Assembly: GCA_016839605.1 (NCBI GenBank)
Contig: JAEOTX010000043.1
Location: 1 to 34,472 of the forward strand
DNA: 34,472 nt
Origin: Candidatus Thorarchaeota archaeon
GTDB lineage: Archaea; Asgardarchaeota; Thorarchaeia; Thorarchaeales; Thorarchaeaceae
Reading direction: 5' to 3'
Shown here: positions 14,054-22,843 of the stretch, piece after piece
Layout of the letters: every line of letters starts with the position of its first letter
Position numbering within the stretch: the first letter of the stretch is position 1
Program-made: the position numbers and the translations under genes
Notes under the pieces: model-generated
What the model was told of the DNA's origin: nothing
The model's input: the letters and a program-made list of their open reading frames with translations, nothing else
The model's database searches: none

Positions 14054-16654
14054 GTGAAGAAGCTCACACCTATGCAAAGGCAATACATCGAGCTCAAGAA
14101 GCAGTATCCAGATTGCATATTGCTCTTCAGACTGGGCGACTTCTATGAGATGTTCAACGAGGATGCAAAGGTAGCAAGCAGAGACCTTGACATAGTCTTG
14201 ACATCCAGGGGCGAAGGTGTTGGAAAATGGCCAATGTGCGGAGTCCCTTATCATGCAGTTGATGGCTATGTTGCTAAGCTCTTGGCATTGGGTCACACTG
14301 TTGCCATCGCAGATCAGGTGGAGGACGCATCCCAGGCAAAGGGCCTAGTGAAAAGAGACGTGGTTCGTGTAATGACTCCTGGCACAGTTCTAGAGACTGG
14401 ACTACTGGAAGATGCCGCCAACAATTACCTACTCGCAATTATCGAAGACTCGGAAACTGTAGGCATGGCAGCAGTTGATGTGTCCACAGGGGAGTTTATT
14501 GCCACTGAGTTTGGTGGGACATACCTGAGTGAGAGCACCCTTAATGAACTCGGCCGAATCAAGCCTTCAGAGATATTGCTTCCCGATTCTACTTCGAAGA
14601 ATCAAGGGATGCGTACAGTTCTTGAAGAGTTTGGGATACGGTTGACATATCGGAGCGATATGGACTTCTCAGCGAGAGATGCTGAACAAAGACTCAAGGA
14701 TCAATTTGGAGTCACCACAATAGATGGCTATGGATTAGGGGACAAGGAAGTTGCTCTTGGTGCAGCGGGGGCTGTCATGGCGTACCTCCAAGATGTGCAC
14801 AAGGCGAATGCTGTGACGCTGACAGGAGTCAAGACTTACACAATCGATTCTCACATGATAGTAGACAGTACCACTCAGAGGAACCTAGAGCTCATCCGTA
14901 ACGCCAGGGATGGTACCCCGCGCGGGACTCTCTTGAGTGTCCTGTCCAAGACCATCACTCCAATGGGCAAACGAAAACTCAAGCAGTGGATTCTCCAGCC
15001 ACTTACTGATATTCCCTTGATTGAGGGAAGACTAGATGCGGTTGATGAGCTTGCGAGAACTGCCCTCACTCGAAAAGCTGTTTCAGACAGTCTCAGGAAT
15101 CTTGGAGACCTGGAGAGAATCACCAGTAGGATAGTGTTTGGGGTCGCAGGTGCAAGAGACCTTCTTGGACTCAGAATCGCACTTGAGAAATTGCCCAAGA
15201 TACGAAAGACGCTTGCTGAGTGCAAAGCTGAACTGCTCAAGTCATCTGCCAGTTCTATTGACCCATTAAAGGAATTGACAAAGACACTGAAGACATCAAT
15301 TGTGGACGACCCGCCAGTGAGCGTCCGAGAAGGAGGAATGATTCGAGAGTGCTTCAATGAAGAGCTAGACGGTATGAAAGGATCAATATCCTCTGATAAG
15401 AAATGGATAGCATCGCTACAGGCGAGAGAAAGAAGAAGGACTGGCATCAAGACACTCAAGGTCGGATACAACAAGGTCTTTGGTTATTACATAGAGGTGA
15501 CCAAGGCTAATCTCAAGATGGTCCCTGGTGACTATGACAGGAAACAGACTCTGACGAACGCAGAGAGGTACATCACTCCCGAGCTCAAAGAGAAAGAAGC
15601 TGCTGTCCTTGCTGGAGAAGACAAGATCAACGCTCTCGAATTCGAAATCTATGAGAAGCTTCGAGATCAAGTGAAAGATGCGATTGACGTACTCCGGACT
15701 GACTCAGAAGCAATTGCGACTGCTGATGTCCTATCATCATTAGCGGAGGTCGCAGTGAACAGGAGATACACTAGGCCTATGCTGACAGAGGGAACGAGGA
15801 TAAAAATCGTTGAGGGCAGACATCCGTCGCTTGAGATGATACTGGGTGCCAACGAGTTCGTTCCAAACAACGTGGAGATTGGTGATGGGGGCAGCTCACT
15901 CATTATCGTAACAGGCCCCAACATGGCAGGCAAGAGCACATTCATGCGACAATGCGCTTTGATAGTTCTTCTCGCACAGATGGGTTCCTTTGTGCCTGCG
16001 AAGTCTGCTGAGATAGGATTGGTGGACAGGATATTCACGAGAGTTGGAGCATTCGATGACCTTACAGCTAGACAATCGACATTCATGGTAGAAATGATTG
16101 AAACAGCTAACATTCTGAACAATGCAACTGAGAAGAGCTTGGTGATTCTAGATGAGATTGGTAGGGGCACATCCACTTATGATGGAATGGCCCTTGCGTG
16201 GGCGGTGGCAGAACGAATAGTGCAGATGAAGTCACGGGCTATGTTCGCCACCCATTTCCATCAGTTGACGGAGATGGCAAGTACCCACCATGGGGTCAAG
16301 AATGTCCATACACTAGCTAGAGAGTCAGGTGACACCATTGTGTTCCTCCACAAGGTAGTGGATGGAGGAACCGACAAGAGTTACGGCGTACAAGTGGCCG
16401 CTCTGGCTGGGGTTCCAGATGAGGTTGTGAAGCGAGCACGATCAATGTTGGCCAGGTTGGAGAAGGAGAGTTCAATCGATTTCGGCGATGGTGGGGAATC
16501 CTATGAACCGGTTCAGACAAGTCTCGAAGCGCTCACTATAGACGATCCTATTGTTGAGCGATTAAGACACCTTGACCTTGAACGAACAACACCTCTGAAT
16601 GCGCTGGTTAAACTGAAGGAGCTGCAGGACGAGGTTCGGTCAAGAGAAGATTGA
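14054..16654 (+). CDS. mutS: DNA mismatch repair protein MutS
   Basis: Recognises base mismatches and small loops and starts mismatch repair with MutL. The 866-residue length is close to bacterial MutS1. The N-terminal mismatch-wedge motif F30-Y-E32 in GDFYEMF is intact, which marks a true repair MutS rather than MutS2, MutS4 or MutS5. The ATPase domain has Walker A GPNMAGKST (about 621-629), the Walker B region SLVILDEIGRGTSTYDGMAL, and the switch His in FATHFHQL. A C-terminal helical region follows. The start is GTG at 14054, since LTPMQRQYIELKKQYPD at residues 4-20 is the usual N-terminus; an ATG at codon 7 would trim it slightly. mutL lies 6.2 kb downstream on the same strand. Bacterial-type MutS in an archaeon suggests ancient transfer. 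Confidence 0.97.
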   Translation: MKKLTPMQRQYIELKKQYPDCILLFRLGDFYEMFNEDAKVASRDLDIVLTSRGEGVGKWPMCGVPYHAVDGYVAKLLALGHTVAIADQVEDASQAKGLVKRDVVRVMTPGTVLETGLLEDAANNYLLAIIEDSETVGMAAVDVSTGEFIATEFGGTYLSESTLNELGRIKPSEILLPDSTSKNQGMRTVLEEFGIRLTYRSDMDFSARDAEQRLKDQFGVTTIDGYGLGDKEVALGAAGAVMAYLQDVHKANAVTLTGVKTYTIDSHMIVDSTTQRNLELIRNARDGTPRGTLLSVLSKTITPMGKRKLKQWILQPLTDIPLIEGRLDAVDELARTALTRKAVSDSLRNLGDLERITSRIVFGVAGARDLLGLRIALEKLPKIRKTLAECKAELLKSSASSIDPLKELTKTLKTSIVDDPPVSVREGGMIRECFNEELDGMKGSISSDKKWIASLQARERRRTGIKTLKVGYNKVFGYYIEVTKANLKMVPGDYDRKQTLTNAERYITPELKEKEAAVLAGEDKINALEFEIYEKLRDQVKDAIDVLRTDSEAIATADVLSSLAEVAVNRRYTRPMLTEGTRIKIVEGRHPSLEMILGANEFVPNNVEIGDGGSSLIIVTGPNMAGKSTFMRQCALIVLLAQMGSFVPAKSAEIGLVDRIFTRVGAFDDLTARQSTFMVEMIETANILNNATEKSLVILDEIGRGTSTYDGMALAWAVAERIVQMKSRAMFATHFHQLTEMASTHHGVKNVHTLARESGDTIVFLHKVVDGGTDKSYGVQVAALAGVPDEVVKRARSMLARLEKESSIDFGDGGESYEPVQTSLEALTIDDPIVERLRHLDLERTTPLNALVKLKELQDEVRSRED

Positions 16655-16747
16655 CCTGTATAGCAAATCAAATCTACGCAATCGCTTGCGCTGGTCCGTT
16701 AGATTATATTATCAAGTGAGAAAATAGCTCAAGCGTGGTCAATGTTT

Positions 16748-16765
16748 CTTGACTTGCTGGTCAAG
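16748..16765 (+). promoter_or_regulatory. Palindromic candidate operator upstream of the HTH-regulator/ABC operon
   Basis: CTTGAC-N6-GTCAAG is a perfect 6-bp inverted repeat of 18 bp in total. It ends eight bases before the TATA-like box of the regulator gene. A further half-site, GTGGTCAA, lies about 12 bp upstream. Position and symmetry fit a dimeric winged-helix repressor or activator site, perhaps autoregulatory. Confidence 0.4.
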
Positions 16766-16772
16766 GTTGATA

Positions 16773-16782
16773 GAATAATATG
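16773..16782 (+). promoter_or_regulatory. TATA-like box of the HTH-regulator/ABC operon
   Basis: GAATAATATG lies about 30-39 nt before the ATG at 16812, predicting a very short leader (under 10 nt). Confidence 0.4.
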
Positions 16783-16811
16783 CACCCTTGCCAAGTCATA
16801 CGTGATGATAA

Positions 16812-17264
16812 ATGAACTCGGATGAAGTGTTTGATGCAATTTCTCACCCGATGAGAGTAGAAATCCTGAAGGAATTGGCAAATGGTCCCAAAGGCTTTGC
16901 GGATCTGAAGCGGAAGCTGAAGATAAGCAGCAGCGGACTCTTGGATTTCCACCTGAAGAAGATGGCAAGTATAGTAACCACTAATGCAGATGGGTCATAC
17001 ATTCTGAATGATCGAGGATTTGCTGCAGTGCAAGCGGTCGATGTTGTAGCGAGGTATGGATGGCAGCGAAGGTCCTACTTCATCAACGTCGGCATGTATA
17101 TCGTGATGAATGTATATCTATTCCTCACTATCCAACATTGGGCGGTCCTCATTGTGTTTGGAATATGGACCGCATGGATTGTATTCTATAGCTACTGGAC
17201 GTTCATCAAACGCAGAGTACGATTGAGAAACAACGGCGAGTCTAAGACAAGACCGGAGAGATAA
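16812..17264 (+). CDS. ArsR-like winged-helix regulator with two transmembrane helices
   Basis: A 150-residue protein. Residues 1-85 look like an archaeal ArsR/HTH_20-type winged helix: VFDAISHPMRVEILKELANG is the typical entry, followed by FADLKRKLKISSSGLLDFHLKKM as the recognition helix and SYILNDRGFAAV as the wing and last helix. Two hydrophobic helices follow (FINVGMYIVMNVYLFLTI and WAVLIVFGIWTAWIVFYSYW), then a basic tail. DNA binding and tail would both face the cytoplasm, making a membrane-tethered regulator. It is the first gene of an operon with an ABC ATPase (four-base gap) and a permease, so it likely controls or senses that transporter. A perfect palindrome lies just before its promoter. 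Ligand unknown. Confidence 0.75.
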   Translation: MNSDEVFDAISHPMRVEILKELANGPKGFADLKRKLKISSSGLLDFHLKKMASIVTTNADGSYILNDRGFAAVQAVDVVARYGWQRRSYFINVGMYIVMNVYLFLTIQHWAVLIVFGIWTAWIVFYSYWTFIKRRVRLRNNGESKTRPER

Positions 17265-17268
17265 TGAA

Positions 17269-18048
17269 ATGTCAGAAGCAGTAAAGATTGTGAATTTAGT
17301 GAAATCATATGGCGACCTCGTCGCTGTAAACGATGTGTCATTCGAAGTACAGGAAGGCGAGATATTCGGAATCCTTGGACCTAATGGTGCAGGGAAGACT
17401 ACAGCCATCAGAGTCCTAATGGGACTATTGGATGCAGATTCAGGCACGGCTGAGGTCTTCGGAACCAGTTCTAGTGAAGATCCTATTGGTGTCAAGCGTC
17501 TTGTGGGATATGTTCCTGAGGAACAACAACTCTACGAATCCCTAACACCACGGGAGATTTTTGAGTTCATAGCATCGGTAAGAGAGCTGCCCGAAGAGAA
17601 AACGAGCAAACGAGTTGCTGAGTTTGTGCATGCACTCGACTTTGAGAAGTACTACGATGCGATGGTCGTGACTTTGTCGCAGGGCAACAAGCAGAAAGCA
17701 TTACTAATTTCGGCGTTGATTCACAGACCTAAGCTCCTGATTCTAGACGAGCCATTCTCCGGGCTTGATGTCCGTACAGCTTCAATCATGAAAGACGTAA
17801 TCAAGATTCATGCCGAGAATGGCGGCTCGGTCTTGTTGAGCACACATATCATGGAAGTCGCTGAGGCTATGTGCGACCGTGTGGGAATTCTTGATGAGGG
17901 CAAGCTAGTTGCAGTAGGCACACTTGAAGAGCTTCGAGATGTTTCAAAGAGAGAGGGAGCGACTCTGGAAAGAGTATTCTTGGCTCTAACTGAACAAGAG
18001 GATGAAGTACGCGAGGGCATTGACCAGCTTAGGGAGGCCCTTGCATAG
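17269..18048 (+). CDS. ABC transporter ATP-binding protein
   Basis: A 259-residue nucleotide-binding subunit of the ABC-2/DrrA-like group. Walker A is GPNGAGKTT (about residue 37), the Q-loop region is VGYVPEEQQLYESLT, the signature is LSQGNKQK instead of LSGGQ, Walker B is LLILDEPFSGLDV, and the switch His is in LLSTHIMEVAE. A roughly 60-residue C-terminal extension is typical of this group. The start ATG at 17269 follows GGAGAG. The stop TAG shares its last base with the start GTG of the permease, so the two are translationally coupled. Substrate cannot be read from the sequence; export of a lipid, drug or peptide is usual for the group. Confidence 0.92.
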   Translation: MSEAVKIVNLVKSYGDLVAVNDVSFEVQEGEIFGILGPNGAGKTTAIRVLMGLLDADSGTAEVFGTSSSEDPIGVKRLVGYVPEEQQLYESLTPREIFEFIASVRELPEEKTSKRVAEFVHALDFEKYYDAMVVTLSQGNKQKALLISALIHRPKLLILDEPFSGLDVRTASIMKDVIKIHAENGGSVLLSTHIMEVAEAMCDRVGILDEGKLVAVGTLEELRDVSKREGATLERVFLALTEQEDEVREGIDQLREALA

Positions 18049-19691
18049 TGAAATTCTCTGAGCGATGGAAACTTGCAGGAATCATATCAGCAGAGGTGAG
18101 GTTCAAAGGCTATCTAGAGATGAATCCATCGAACCTTGCGAGGGTGAAAGAGAATCCACAGAAAATCGCTCGAAGTATCAAGTCTAATAGTCGATTCAGC
18201 ACTTTCATAACAACTGCTCTCATATTCTCACTGGCCATCCTAACTGCAGTTATGGCCTTTGTAGATGACACCATTGGTGTTCCCCAGACACGTTTGGCCG
18301 TGGGACTCTCAATCTTCCTTTTTCTCAGCTTTGTATTGCTGATATTTCTCAATCTGTCTGTGACTACTGGCTTCTTCACTGCGGATGTCATAAGTTTCCC
18401 TGCAACACTCCCATTAAGCAAAAGGAATCTCGATGAATTATCACTGCTTGCGTTCATTAGAGTATTCATCGCACCGACAATATTGATCCTCACTATCTTC
18501 CCTATCATCACGCTTCTTGCAATAGGACCAGGTCCTGCTCTTGTGGCATTCGCGGGATGTGCTGCGACAGTCTCCCTCTCGATAGGTGCATTGACAAAGC
18601 TATCCATTTGGTTTCGAAAGCAGTCACTTCAAGTCAACGGCTCAAAAATGAATACAGTGGTCAGAGTGGCAGCATCACTGGGACTTGCAATTGGAATGGT
18701 CGTAGCATTTAGCATGGGTAGCTGGTTACCTTCTTTGATTCATTTCATTGCTGACCTTTCAACTGGAATGGGCAATCAGGGATCCTCATTTCTTGCCTTG
18801 TTATTCCCATTCTCGTTTGGATTCCTGGCTTCTGCAATTCAGTTTGGTCTTGAGCTTCCCTTTACAACCATTCTTGCGGCTCTAGGTGCCTCTGCTCTGT
18901 ATGCGGTGCTAGCAATCATGTCCTATCACGGAACAGGCAATGCACTCCGAAGAATCACAGTTGGAGGGGTGCCGACTAAGAGGACTTTGGAGCTGCGTGA
19001 CATCACTCTGAAGACGAAGACGGTTCTCAGGTCAATCATCAATAAAGACCTCAAACTTGCAACTCGAAACATTGGTTCTTCGTTTGTGTTCATTATCCCC
19101 CTCTTCCTTGCTGTGTTCCTCTATCCCATGATGGCAGGGTGGTCTACTAGTGGGCCTTTACGAAGTCTTACATCTCTCGTATCAATAGAGTACGGCAATT
19201 TCTTTGCGGGGATAACAATCATTTCTGTCATGATGTTCGACACACAGGGGGCTTCAATTCAGTCAGGACTTCCAATCGAATCAAGGAAGGTATTGAATGC
19301 CAAAATAGCAATTGCCATGATTCCCTATGTCGGATCAATGATACTGGTCTCCATTCTCCTGTCAATGTTTCCGTTGACATCACCATTGATACCCCTCATG
19401 CCACTGATTCAGATTCCATGTGGGTATACCGTTTCAATAGCTGTAGGTGCCGTCACATATTGGAAACGAGGTGGTGGTCGGGCGGTATCCATCAGTGTAG
19501 CAGCAGATTCTAAGATGAGCTTCCTTGCTGCAATTATTGGAGCAGTAATAGGGATAGTACCGCTAGTAGGCTATGGAGTAGTCATGATTCTCACTGGGAA
19601 TCACATCGTGAGTCTGGCCACTCAGTTCATGGTAATGATCTTGGAGCTAATCTTGATTCGAAGTCAAGTGCCCAAGCTATTGAAGGATTGA
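18048..19691 (+). CDS. ABC transporter permease
   Basis: Membrane partner of the upstream ATPase: 547 residues with about 12 hydrophobic helices. An N-terminal cytoplasmic stretch of about 50 residues is followed by helix blocks such as FITTALIFSLAILTAVMAF and FLFLSFVLLIFLNLSVTTGFF. A second cytoplasmic segment around residues 310-345 (RTLELRDITLKTKTVLRSII) divides it into two six-helix-like halves, as in large one-chain ABC-2 permeases. The GTG start overlaps the ATPase stop by one base. I do not recognise a substrate-specific family. After it come a gap and a separate promoter for rpe. Confidence 0.8.
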   Translation: MKFSERWKLAGIISAEVRFKGYLEMNPSNLARVKENPQKIARSIKSNSRFSTFITTALIFSLAILTAVMAFVDDTIGVPQTRLAVGLSIFLFLSFVLLIFLNLSVTTGFFTADVISFPATLPLSKRNLDELSLLAFIRVFIAPTILILTIFPIITLLAIGPGPALVAFAGCAATVSLSIGALTKLSIWFRKQSLQVNGSKMNTVVRVAASLGLAIGMVVAFSMGSWLPSLIHFIADLSTGMGNQGSSFLALLFPFSFGFLASAIQFGLELPFTTILAALGASALYAVLAIMSYHGTGNALRRITVGGVPTKRTLELRDITLKTKTVLRSIINKDLKLATRNIGSSFVFIIPLFLAVFLYPMMAGWSTSGPLRSLTSLVSIEYGNFFAGITIISVMMFDTQGASIQSGLPIESRKVLNAKIAIAMIPYVGSMILVSILLSMFPLTSPLIPLMPLIQIPCGYTVSIAVGAVTYWKRGGGRAVSISVAADSKMSFLAAIIGAVIGIVPLVGYGVVMILTGNHIVSLATQFMVMILELILIRSQVPKLLKD

Positions 19692-19710
19692 TCCGTTTAG
19701 CTGCACTTGG

Positions 19711-19724
19711 CGAAGCTTAAAATA
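19711..19724 (+). promoter_or_regulatory. BRE/TATA-like promoter of rpe
   Basis: CGAAGCTTAAAATA matches BRE plus TATA. Predicted transcription start is about 19747, which coincides with the base of a hairpin at 19748-19767. Confidence 0.5.
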
Positions 19725-19747
19725 CGTGGACTCAGGCCTGTCCATTG

Positions 19748-19767
19748 GCGCTGCATTCGTGCAGTGT
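19748..19767 (+). other. 5' leader hairpin with UUCG loop upstream of rpe
   Basis: GCGCTGCA-TTCG-TGCAGTGT forms an eight-pair stem (five Watson-Crick pairs, then G-U, C-G, G-U) closed by a UUCG tetraloop. It would lie at the very 5' end of the rpe mRNA, about 25 nt before the ATG. It could affect mRNA stability or ribosome entry. Confidence 0.35.
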
Positions 19768-19791
19768 TAGTCATCTTTGGATGGTTGGTCT

Positions 19792-20454
19792 ATGAAACCG
19801 CTGCTAGCACCGTCGATACTGTCTGCAGATTTTGCGAACTTAGAGAAAGATATCAAAGCCGCTGAGAAAGGGGGAGCAGATTACTTCCACCTTGATATCA
19901 TGGACGGTCATTTTGTTCCCAACATCTCTTATGGTCCAATGATAGCCAAGACCATGAAGCGCATCACAGATGTTCCATTGGATGCCCATCTTATGATAAC
20001 AAAGCCGAGGGAATATATTCCAAAGTTCATTGATGCAGGTGTTGAACTCATATATCCCCATATTGAGGCATCTTACGATGTCTACAGAACTGTGCAGCTC
20101 ATCAAGGACCTTGGAGGCAAAGCTGGCATCACTCTGAATCCTGGGACTCCAGTATCTCACGTTATGCCACTTCTCGATCTACTTGATTCAGTTCTGCTCA
20201 TGAGTGTGTGTCCGGGATTCGGCGGACAGTCCTACATCGAACCAGTCACGGGGAAGATAACTGAGCTGAGAGCCCTGCTAGATGAACAAAAGCCCGAAGT
20301 CCGAATCGCAGTCGATGGTGGCGTAAAGAAAGACAACATCGCGAGCATCCGAAGAGCAGGTGCTGATTTCTTTATTGCAGGCTCAGCCGTCTTCAAGGCA
20401 GATAACATTGAGCAAGAAGTGAGAAAGCTCAAAGCGCTGCTTGATACTGCCTGA
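19792..20454 (+). CDS. rpe: Ribulose-phosphate 3-epimerase
   Basis: Interconverts ribulose 5-phosphate and xylulose 5-phosphate in the cytoplasm with a divalent metal, via a TIM barrel. Visible motifs: LAPSILSADFANL at the N-terminus, HLDIMDGHFVPNIS with metal-binding His and Asp, DAHLMI, VCPGFGGQSYI at the phosphate loop, and VDGGV with the second catalytic Asp. The usual residue before PGFGGQ is Asn or Glu; here it is Cys. Length is 220 residues from the ATG at 19792; the track starts at a TTG five codons earlier, which lacks support. The next gene is a transaldolase, so the pair serves a non-oxidative pentose phosphate route. Confidence 0.93.
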   Translation: MKPLLAPSILSADFANLEKDIKAAEKGGADYFHLDIMDGHFVPNISYGPMIAKTMKRITDVPLDAHLMITKPREYIPKFIDAGVELIYPHIEASYDVYRTVQLIKDLGGKAGITLNPGTPVSHVMPLLDLLDSVLLMSVCPGFGGQSYIEPVTGKITELRALLDEQKPEVRIAVDGGVKKDNIASIRRAGADFFIAGSAVFKADNIEQEVRKLKALLDTA

Positions 20455-20460
20455 CCCTAC

Positions 20461-20470
20461 CGTTTAAATC
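20461..20470 (+). promoter_or_regulatory. TATA-like promoter of the transaldolase gene
   Basis: CGTTTAAATC, preceded by ACC, lies about 55-63 nt before the TTG at 20524. It predicts a leader of about 30 nt containing GGGAGATGA. Confidence 0.45.
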
Positions 20471-20523
20471 GAGTGTGGTAGTTCATCCCAGCAGTTACTC
20501 TAAAGACGGGAGATGATTACAGG

Positions 20524-21171
20524 TTGAAGTTCTTTATCGATACTGCGAATGTTGACGAAATCCGGAAAGCCCACGAGCGGGGAATGGTAGATGGTGTGAC
20601 AACTAATCCTTCCCTTGTAGCAAAGGAAGGAAAAGACTTCCGAAAGATCGTAGATGAGATAGCATCCTTTGTTGAGGGTCCTATAAGCCTGGAAGTTGTA
20701 AGCGAGGATGCGGAGGGCATGCTCAAGGAGGCAAGAGAGCTCAATAGCTGGATTGACAATGCAGCCATCAAGGTACCTCTGACCTGGGAGGGTCTCAAAG
20801 CCACCAAGGTCTGTGCAGACGAAGGTATCAAGACCAATGTCACTCTGTGCTTCAGTGCAAACCAAGCCCTTCTTGCAGCCAAGGCAGGGGCATCATTTGT
20901 TTCACCTTTCATTGGCAGACTTGATGACGTCGGTCACACTGGAATGGAGCTCATCGAAGCCATTGTGCAAATATACTCAAACTATGCCTTTGACACAGAA
21001 GTCATTGTAGCCAGCATTAGACACCCGATACATGTCTATGAGGCCGCGTTGCTGGGAGCTGACATCGCAACTATCCCGCCTGGTGTTCTGGATAGAATGG
21101 TTAAACATCCGTTGACAGACATCGGAATCGAAAGATTCCTGGCGGATTGGGCCAAGGTTCCCAAGAAGTAG
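20524..21171 (+). CDS. tal: Transaldolase, small TalC/FSA-type subfamily
   Basis: A 215-residue TIM-barrel aldolase of the compact transaldolase/fructose-6-phosphate aldolase family, which moves dihydroxyacetone units between sugar phosphates through a lysine Schiff base. [13 protein letters not shown] is the standard start and [12 protein letters not shown] the first active-site block; the Schiff-base Lys is K83 in AIKVPLT. Two positions separate the enzymes: E. coli fructose-6-phosphate aldolase has Gln59 and Tyr131, transaldolases Glu and Phe. Here they are Glu (E57 in SLEVVSED) and Phe (F129 in SPFIGRLDD), so transaldolase is preferred. The start is TTG at 20524, where homology begins. 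It is adjacent to rpe. Confidence 0.9.
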   Translation: MKFFIDTANVDEIRKAHERGMVDGVTTNPSLVAKEGKDFRKIVDEIASFVEGPISLEVVSEDAEGMLKEARELNSWIDNAAIKVPLTWEGLKATKVCADEGIKTNVTLCFSANQALLAAKAGASFVSPFIGRLDDVGHTGMELIEAIVQIYSNYAFDTEVIVASIRHPIHVYEAALLGADIATIPPGVLDRMVKHPLTDIGIERFLADWAKVPKK

Positions 21172-21235
21172 ATGTAGGGCAAAGAGTAATCAATGACCTC
21201 AATGTAAATCAGGACTGGCGCGCCTCGAAGAGCAA

Positions 21236-21243
21236 GATATATT
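21236..21243 (+). promoter_or_regulatory. TATA-like box of the amidohydrolase-mutL transcript
   Basis: GATATATT would place the transcription start near 21266, downstream of the track start at 21242 and just before the GGAGG at 21268-21272. It therefore supports the later TTG start at 21281. Confidence 0.4.
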
Positions 21244-21280
21244 GGACATCTGCAATCCTGCTTCAACGGAGGACCAGTCT

Positions 21281-22834
21281 TTGGAACTAGAGTCAGACCT
21301 AGTTGTCTTCAATGGCAACATCATAACGATGGATCCACATAACCCGAAAGCCACAGCTCTGGCGGTGAAGAGCTACAAGATATTGGCGATTGGTGATGAT
21401 GACTTCATTGCTGATCTTGTACCAAGTGCGGGAAGAGTCATTGATCTTGGGGGTAAGACTGTAATTCCGGGATTTGTTGATGCGCACACGCACTTCACTG
21501 GTGACGGGTATAAATCAAATCATGTGCACCTTCATGATGCAACATCATTAGAAGATGCAATCCAGATATTGAAGGATTCTCTGCCCGTTTACAAGGACGG
21601 AGACTGGGTGATTGCCTTTGGATGGGATGAGAGCCAATGGCCCAAGAAACGGTATCTCACCGCTAGAGATCTGGACAAGGTTTCCAAAACGCATCCTATC
21701 TTTGCGACTAGAATCGACGGGCATCTAGTGTCAACAAATACTCTTGGTATCGAGATGCTAAAGATACCTGTTGATCAGGAAGGAGTAGTGAAGGACAAAA
21801 AGGGAAATCCCAATGGTGTTCTCAAAGACATTGAAGGCATCCATGGAAAGATTCCAAAAAGTGATGAGGAAATTCAGCAAGGCATCATCGCAGGAAACAA
21901 GATAGCTAATGAACTTGGAATCACTACCATAGTTGACAACGCTGCAGCTGGAACTCTCCGCCACTTGCGTGAAGTTGAGCGACAGGACAAGCTCACCGTG
22001 CGCACAGTCCTCAATCCGCCGATTGAACAGATGAATGACATGATAAGGCTCGGACTCTCTTCCGGAATGGGCAGTCCTATGGTAAGAATAGGGGGAGTCA
22101 AGATATTCACTGATGGCTCCATTGGAGCATCCACAGCCTACTTGTCTAGAGACTACAAAGGACAGAAAGGCAACAAAGGTATGTTGCTGATGAGCAAAAA
22201 GGAATACTCGAAGATCATCAAGAAGGCTATCAAGAACAACATTCAGACAGTAACACACGCTATTGGTGATGCAGCAATTGAGATGGTCATATCAGCTTTT
22301 GAAGAATTGAAGGACAAGTCAATGATTAGAGAGCAGAAACACCGAATTGAGCACGCTGAGATGATAAATGAGTGGCAAATTCGACGAGCGGTGAGTCTTG
22401 GGCTCATTCTATCAATGCAACCAAACTTCGTAGGTAAATGGCAATTGGATGGTGGCCTCTATGAAACCAGATTGGATGATGAGATAGTCCGCGGAATGAA
22501 TATGTTGAGGGTGGCGCTTGATAATGGAGCGCGCCTTGCTTTTGGCAGTGATGGCATGCCTTATGGGCCCCTATATGGAATCTGGTCCGCCACGACTCAT
22601 CCCAATGACCGAGTAAGAATCACAGTCGACGAAGCACTGAGGTGCTATACTCTAGAGGCAGCGTATGCATCATACATGGATCGGACGGTTGGGAGCCTGG
22701 CGGTGGGGAAAAGAGCAGACTTTGTGGTGCTTTCGGATGATGTCTTGACCATTCATCCTGATAAGATAAAGGACATCAAGGTCGAGATGACCATTGTTGG
22801 TGGCACCGTGGAATACACTGGACTTGGGACCTGA
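21281..22834 (+). CDS. Amidohydrolase family protein (Amidohydro_3 / YtcJ-like)
   Basis: Metal-dependent hydrolase of the amidohydrolase superfamily, about 517 residues. Marks: DLVVFNGNIITMD at the N-terminal beta domain, PGFVDAHTHF (the HxH metal site), HAIGDAA and HRIEHAEM (His ligands after strands five and six), FGSDGMPYGPL (the catalytic Asp), and a closing VGSLAVGKRADFVVL block. YtcJ-like members act on N-acyl or amide compounds; the substrate here is unknown. The track start is a TTG at 21242, but GGAGG at 21268-21272 lies eight bases before an in-frame TTG at 21281, right before DLVVFNG, and I prefer that. mutL starts nine bases after its stop, so the two are probably co-transcribed. 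Confidence 0.88.
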   Translation: MELESDLVVFNGNIITMDPHNPKATALAVKSYKILAIGDDDFIADLVPSAGRVIDLGGKTVIPGFVDAHTHFTGDGYKSNHVHLHDATSLEDAIQILKDSLPVYKDGDWVIAFGWDESQWPKKRYLTARDLDKVSKTHPIFATRIDGHLVSTNTLGIEMLKIPVDQEGVVKDKKGNPNGVLKDIEGIHGKIPKSDEEIQQGIIAGNKIANELGITTIVDNAAAGTLRHLREVERQDKLTVRTVLNPPIEQMNDMIRLGLSSGMGSPMVRIGGVKIFTDGSIGASTAYLSRDYKGQKGNKGMLLMSKKEYSKIIKKAIKNNIQTVTHAIGDAAIEMVISAFEELKDKSMIREQKHRIEHAEMINEWQIRRAVSLGLILSMQPNFVGKWQLDGGLYETRLDDEIVRGMNMLRVALDNGARLAFGSDGMPYGPLYGIWSATTHPNDRVRITVDEALRCYTLEAAYASYMDRTVGSLAVGKRADFVVLSDDVLTIHPDKIKDIKVEMTIVGGTVEYTGLGT

Positions 22835-22843
22835 GGTGGTTCC

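Noticed and set aside
14875-15474. 199-aa minus-strand ORF inside mutS
   Set aside because: Fully inside an unmistakable MutS reading frame; Ser/Leu-rich shadow translation with no domain.
15667-16176. 169-aa minus-strand ORF inside mutS
   Set aside because: Lies over the MutS ATPase motifs in another frame; shadow of a real gene.
16677-16690. CGCAA-TCGC-TTGCG hairpin as a mutS terminator
   Set aside because: Only a 5-bp stem and no T-run follows; too weak to call.
18110-18607. 165-aa minus-strand ORF inside the ABC permease
   Set aside because: Antisense of a helix-rich gene; composition is that of a shadow frame.
21758-22258. 166-aa minus-strand ORF inside the amidohydrolase
   Set aside because: Overlaps the metal-binding core of a clear amidohydrolase; no domain of its own.
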